The position numbers were made by a program, and so were the translations under genes. From contig JAQGPB010000297.1 of assembly GCA_028293265.1 (NCBI GenBank), positions 1 to 7,403 of the forward strand: 7,403 bases of DNA. Reading direction: 5' to 3'. This stretch comes from Pedosphaera sp. (GTDB lineage Bacteria > Verrucomicrobiota > Verrucomicrobiae > Limisphaerales > Pedosphaeraceae). Positions 5,623-7,403 of the stretch are shown here, one piece after another; positions within the stretch are counted from its first letter, which is position 1; the number at the start of each line of letters is the position of its first letter. The notes beneath the pieces were generated by a model, which worked only from the letters and a program-made list of their open reading frames with translations, was not told where the DNA came from and ran no database searches.

Positions 5623-5669
5623 AGATGCGTCCCTGCGTGCCGGAGGCATTTCTACAGGATGAATAGCTG

Positions 5670-7403
5670 CTATGCTTTCTTGAATGCTTCGATGGAATCA
5701 ATGCGGTAGCGTTTTTTGACGCCGTCCATTTCGAAATCCACCTCTTCGCCGGGCTTGCGGTTTATGAGGGTCTGGCCGACGGGGGTAAGGTAGCTGATGA
5801 CGCCTTTTTCAGGGTCGGAATCCCATGCGCCCAGGATGGTGAAGCGTTCGGGCTGATTCGCGTTGAGGTCGGTGACCTGGACTTCGGTGCCGATGCTGAC
5901 GGCGTCGGTCTTGACGTTGGCGAAGTCGGTCCCGCGCGCGCGGACGAGCTGGGCTTCCAATTCGGATTTGCGGCGCATCAAAAGCTTCTGCATTTCCTTG
6001 GCGGCCTTGTATTCGTGGTTCTCGCGCAAGTCGCCGTAACTGCGGGCGATGGCAATTTCCTTCGAGTTGGCCGGGATTTTCTTTTGCACGAGCTCGGTAT
6101 ATTCCTCGCGGCGGCGTTCGAGGCTTTCCCAGGAGACGACGAGGTTGGCTTCCTGCTTGGTGGCCTCGCCGGAGATCAGGGACTGGACGGCGGGGTAGGT
6201 CTTGACGATGCGCGCGAGCAGGGAGCGCTTGTCCATGTCGTCAAAGCAGGGCGAAAGTTGCAGCGCGCGCGTCAAGTCCTTGATGACTTCCAAATCGGCC
6301 GAGCCGATGAGTTCCACCAGCAAAAGCTGATCATCTAAAATGAAATCGCGCAAACGGTTGGAGCGTCTTTCGTTGAATTGGTCGCGTTCCATCGCGCTGA
6401 GCATGGCGCGGAAAACTTCCGGCCCGAGAATGTCCGCAAACACATCGGAACGTTCCTTGGCCAGCCAGAGGAGCAGCTCGGTGCTGGCCGTATGCTGGCT
6501 AATCAGGCGCGCCAGCGTTTCCTTGAGCAAATCAATCTTGCCTTCGTGGACGAGCAATTGCACGCATTCGCGGCAAAGCTTCGCGGGAACGGTATTCAGC
6601 GTGGCGCGGACGATCTCGATCCAACGGTCGGGATTGGCATCCTTGAAGGAATCGAGCGTGCGCCGATGCTTGATGGCGGGCATCACTTCGAGCAAGGGAC
6701 CGAGCCGGCCTTCCTGCGCCCAAATGGTTTTGGCGGTCAATTCACCTTCGCCAGCCGGCGCTCCCGCGGCTTCACGAACGTCGTCGCGGGTGAAAATGCC
6801 TTCCAACGCCACCGCCGGTTGCGTGCGTTGATGGGTGGCAATCTCGACATTGAGCGCGGCGATGACTTCCGTGGCGGCGGCGGCTTTGTCGTTCAAATCG
6901 GCGACATTTTTGAGCAATTCACCGGCAACGGCGATGCGGGCCTTGAGCCCTTTTGCGGCGCGGAATTCGCCCATCAACCGGTCCTGCAAATTGACTTCCT
7001 TCGCTTGAAAGATGATGGGGTCGGTTTTCTTGAGGGGGACTTGGAAATGGCCGTCCTTTTTCAACTCGCGCTTGGCGGCTTCCCACCACTTTTTCCAATC
7101 GTCCTTGATGACATCCGGCACGAGGACAGCCTGGATTTGGTCCACCGTCGCGCGGTTGCCGTAGCTTTTCAGGACGAGCCTGATGAGTTCCAGATGATGC
7201 AGGGCGGCCATCTGGCGCAAGCCTTCGAGGTCGGAGGCTTTGCGGGCCAGAATATGGTCCTTGGGGATGGGCTTGAGCGATTCGGCGGCAAAAGCCAGGT
7301 CCATGGTGTGATTGGCCTTGCCGGGGAAATCAATGGTGAATCGGGCAAACACCTTGTCCACCGTGGTGATTTTCCCAAAACCCCAGCTCTTATGCATGCA
7401 ATA
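5670..7403 (-). CDS. greA: Long-form GreA/GreB transcript cleavage factor with large N-terminal extension (5' end probably outside the window)
   Basis: The C-terminal ~150 residues (about 422-572, counted from the Met at 7397) form a complete GreA. A coiled-coil NTD carries the hallmark tip GDLRENHEY (D456 and E459 are the acidic residues that place Mg2+ in the RNA polymerase active site), followed by the FKBP-like domain (IGTEVQVTD at 502-510 to KKRYRIDSIEAF). It rescues backtracked RNA polymerase by stimulating transcript cleavage. Ahead of it lie about 420 residues: a small beta-rich start, HKSWGFGKITTVDKVFARF to LKPIP, then a mostly alpha-helical region. Chlamydial GreA (about 715 residues) has a comparable extension. 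The frame stays open upstream of the Met at 7397 (Tyr, Cys codons to the window edge), so the true start probably lies beyond 7403. The stop is TAG at 5672-5670. No operon partner is visible downstream. Confidence 0.88.
   Translation of the reverse strand, partial: YCMHKSWGFGKITTVDKVFARFTIDFPGKANHTMDLAFAAESLKPIPKDHILARKASDLEGLRQMAALHHLELIRLVLKSYGNRATVDQIQAVLVPDVIKDDWKKWWEAAKRELKKDGHFQVPLKKTDPIIFQAKEVNLQDRLMGEFRAAKGLKARIAVAGELLKNVADLNDKAAAATEVIAALNVEIATHQRTQPAVALEGIFTRDDVREAAGAPAGEGELTAKTIWAQEGRLGPLLEVMPAIKHRRTLDSFKDANPDRWIEIVRATLNTVPAKLCRECVQLLVHEGKIDLLKETLARLISQHTASTELLLWLAKERSDVFADILGPEVFRAMLSAMERDQFNERRSNRLRDFILDDQLLLVELIGSADLEVIKDLTRALQLSPCFDDMDKRSLLARIVKTYPAVQSLISGEATKQEANLVVSWESLERRREEYTELVQKKIPANSKEIAIARSYGDLRENHEYKAAKEMQKLLMRRKSELEAQLVRARGTDFANVKTDAVSIGTEVQVTDLNANQPERFTILGAWDSDPEKGVISYLTPVGQTLINRKPGEEVDFEMDGVKKRYRIDSIEAFKKA

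Noticed and set aside
5212..5649. Minus-strand open frame of 145 codons in the GreA-gntR gap
   Set aside because: It crosses several repeat fragments and one end of the MITE candidate; its sequence looks like translated intergenic repeats.
5353..5669. tRNA or other structured RNA gene in the GC-rich gap
   Set aside because: No cloverleaf, T-loop motif or CCA-compatible acceptor stem could be assembled; the hairpins are isolated.

Overview
The window looks like bacterial chromosomal DNA from the PVC superphylum, most likely Verrucomicrobia of the Pedosphaera/Limisphaerales type. This is inference from three things: a long GreA in which a large N-terminal region precedes the canonical factor (a layout known from Chlamydiae and relatives), a pseudopilin with an [20 protein letters not shown] leader and a C-terminal H-X9-DG motif (families expanded in Verrucomicrobia and Planctomycetes), and several kinds of palindromic intergenic repeat. 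No marker gene fixes the genus. Every gene I accept is on the minus strand, so transcription reads from high to low coordinates.

Layout in the direction of transcription: (1) 7403-5670, long GreA-type transcript cleavage factor, probably cut by the window edge at its 5' end. (2) 5669-5063, about 600 bp without a gene. It holds a patchwork of repeat-like palindromes, a 189-bp element with 12-bp perfect terminal inverted repeats flanked by TTA on both sides (a MITE candidate), and the gntR promoter, where a 9+9-bp palindrome covers the -10. (3) 5062-4655, small GntR/YtrA-type repressor. (4) 4654-4266, about 390 bp of repeats, including two inverted copies of an ~88-bp unit sharing a perfect 33-bp core. 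(5) 4265-3375, ABC-transporter ATPase, then 16 bp later (6) 3358-1823, a 511-residue ABC-2-type permease that looks like two fused, duplicated halves. (7) 1726-938, pseudopilin-like H-X9-DG protein. (8) 937-799, an intergenic region with a 78-bp imperfect inverted repeat. (9) 798-124, a coiled-coil protein with a C-terminal membrane anchor, then 12 bp later (10) the first 37 codons of a second small coiled-coil protein running off the window.

How they work together: gntR, the ATPase and the permease resemble the YtrA-YtrB/C type of regulator-exporter locus, in which a short GntR repressor controls its own operon and an ABC exporter. The promoter architecture seen here (TTGACA, 17-bp spacer, palindrome over the -10) fits autorepression. 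The repeat block between gntR and the ATPase may disturb or tune their co-transcription. The other genes appear to be independent units. I see no obvious new defence or biosynthetic system. The most notable points are the gntR operator, the fused duplicated permease, the MITE-like element and the dense palindromic repeats.
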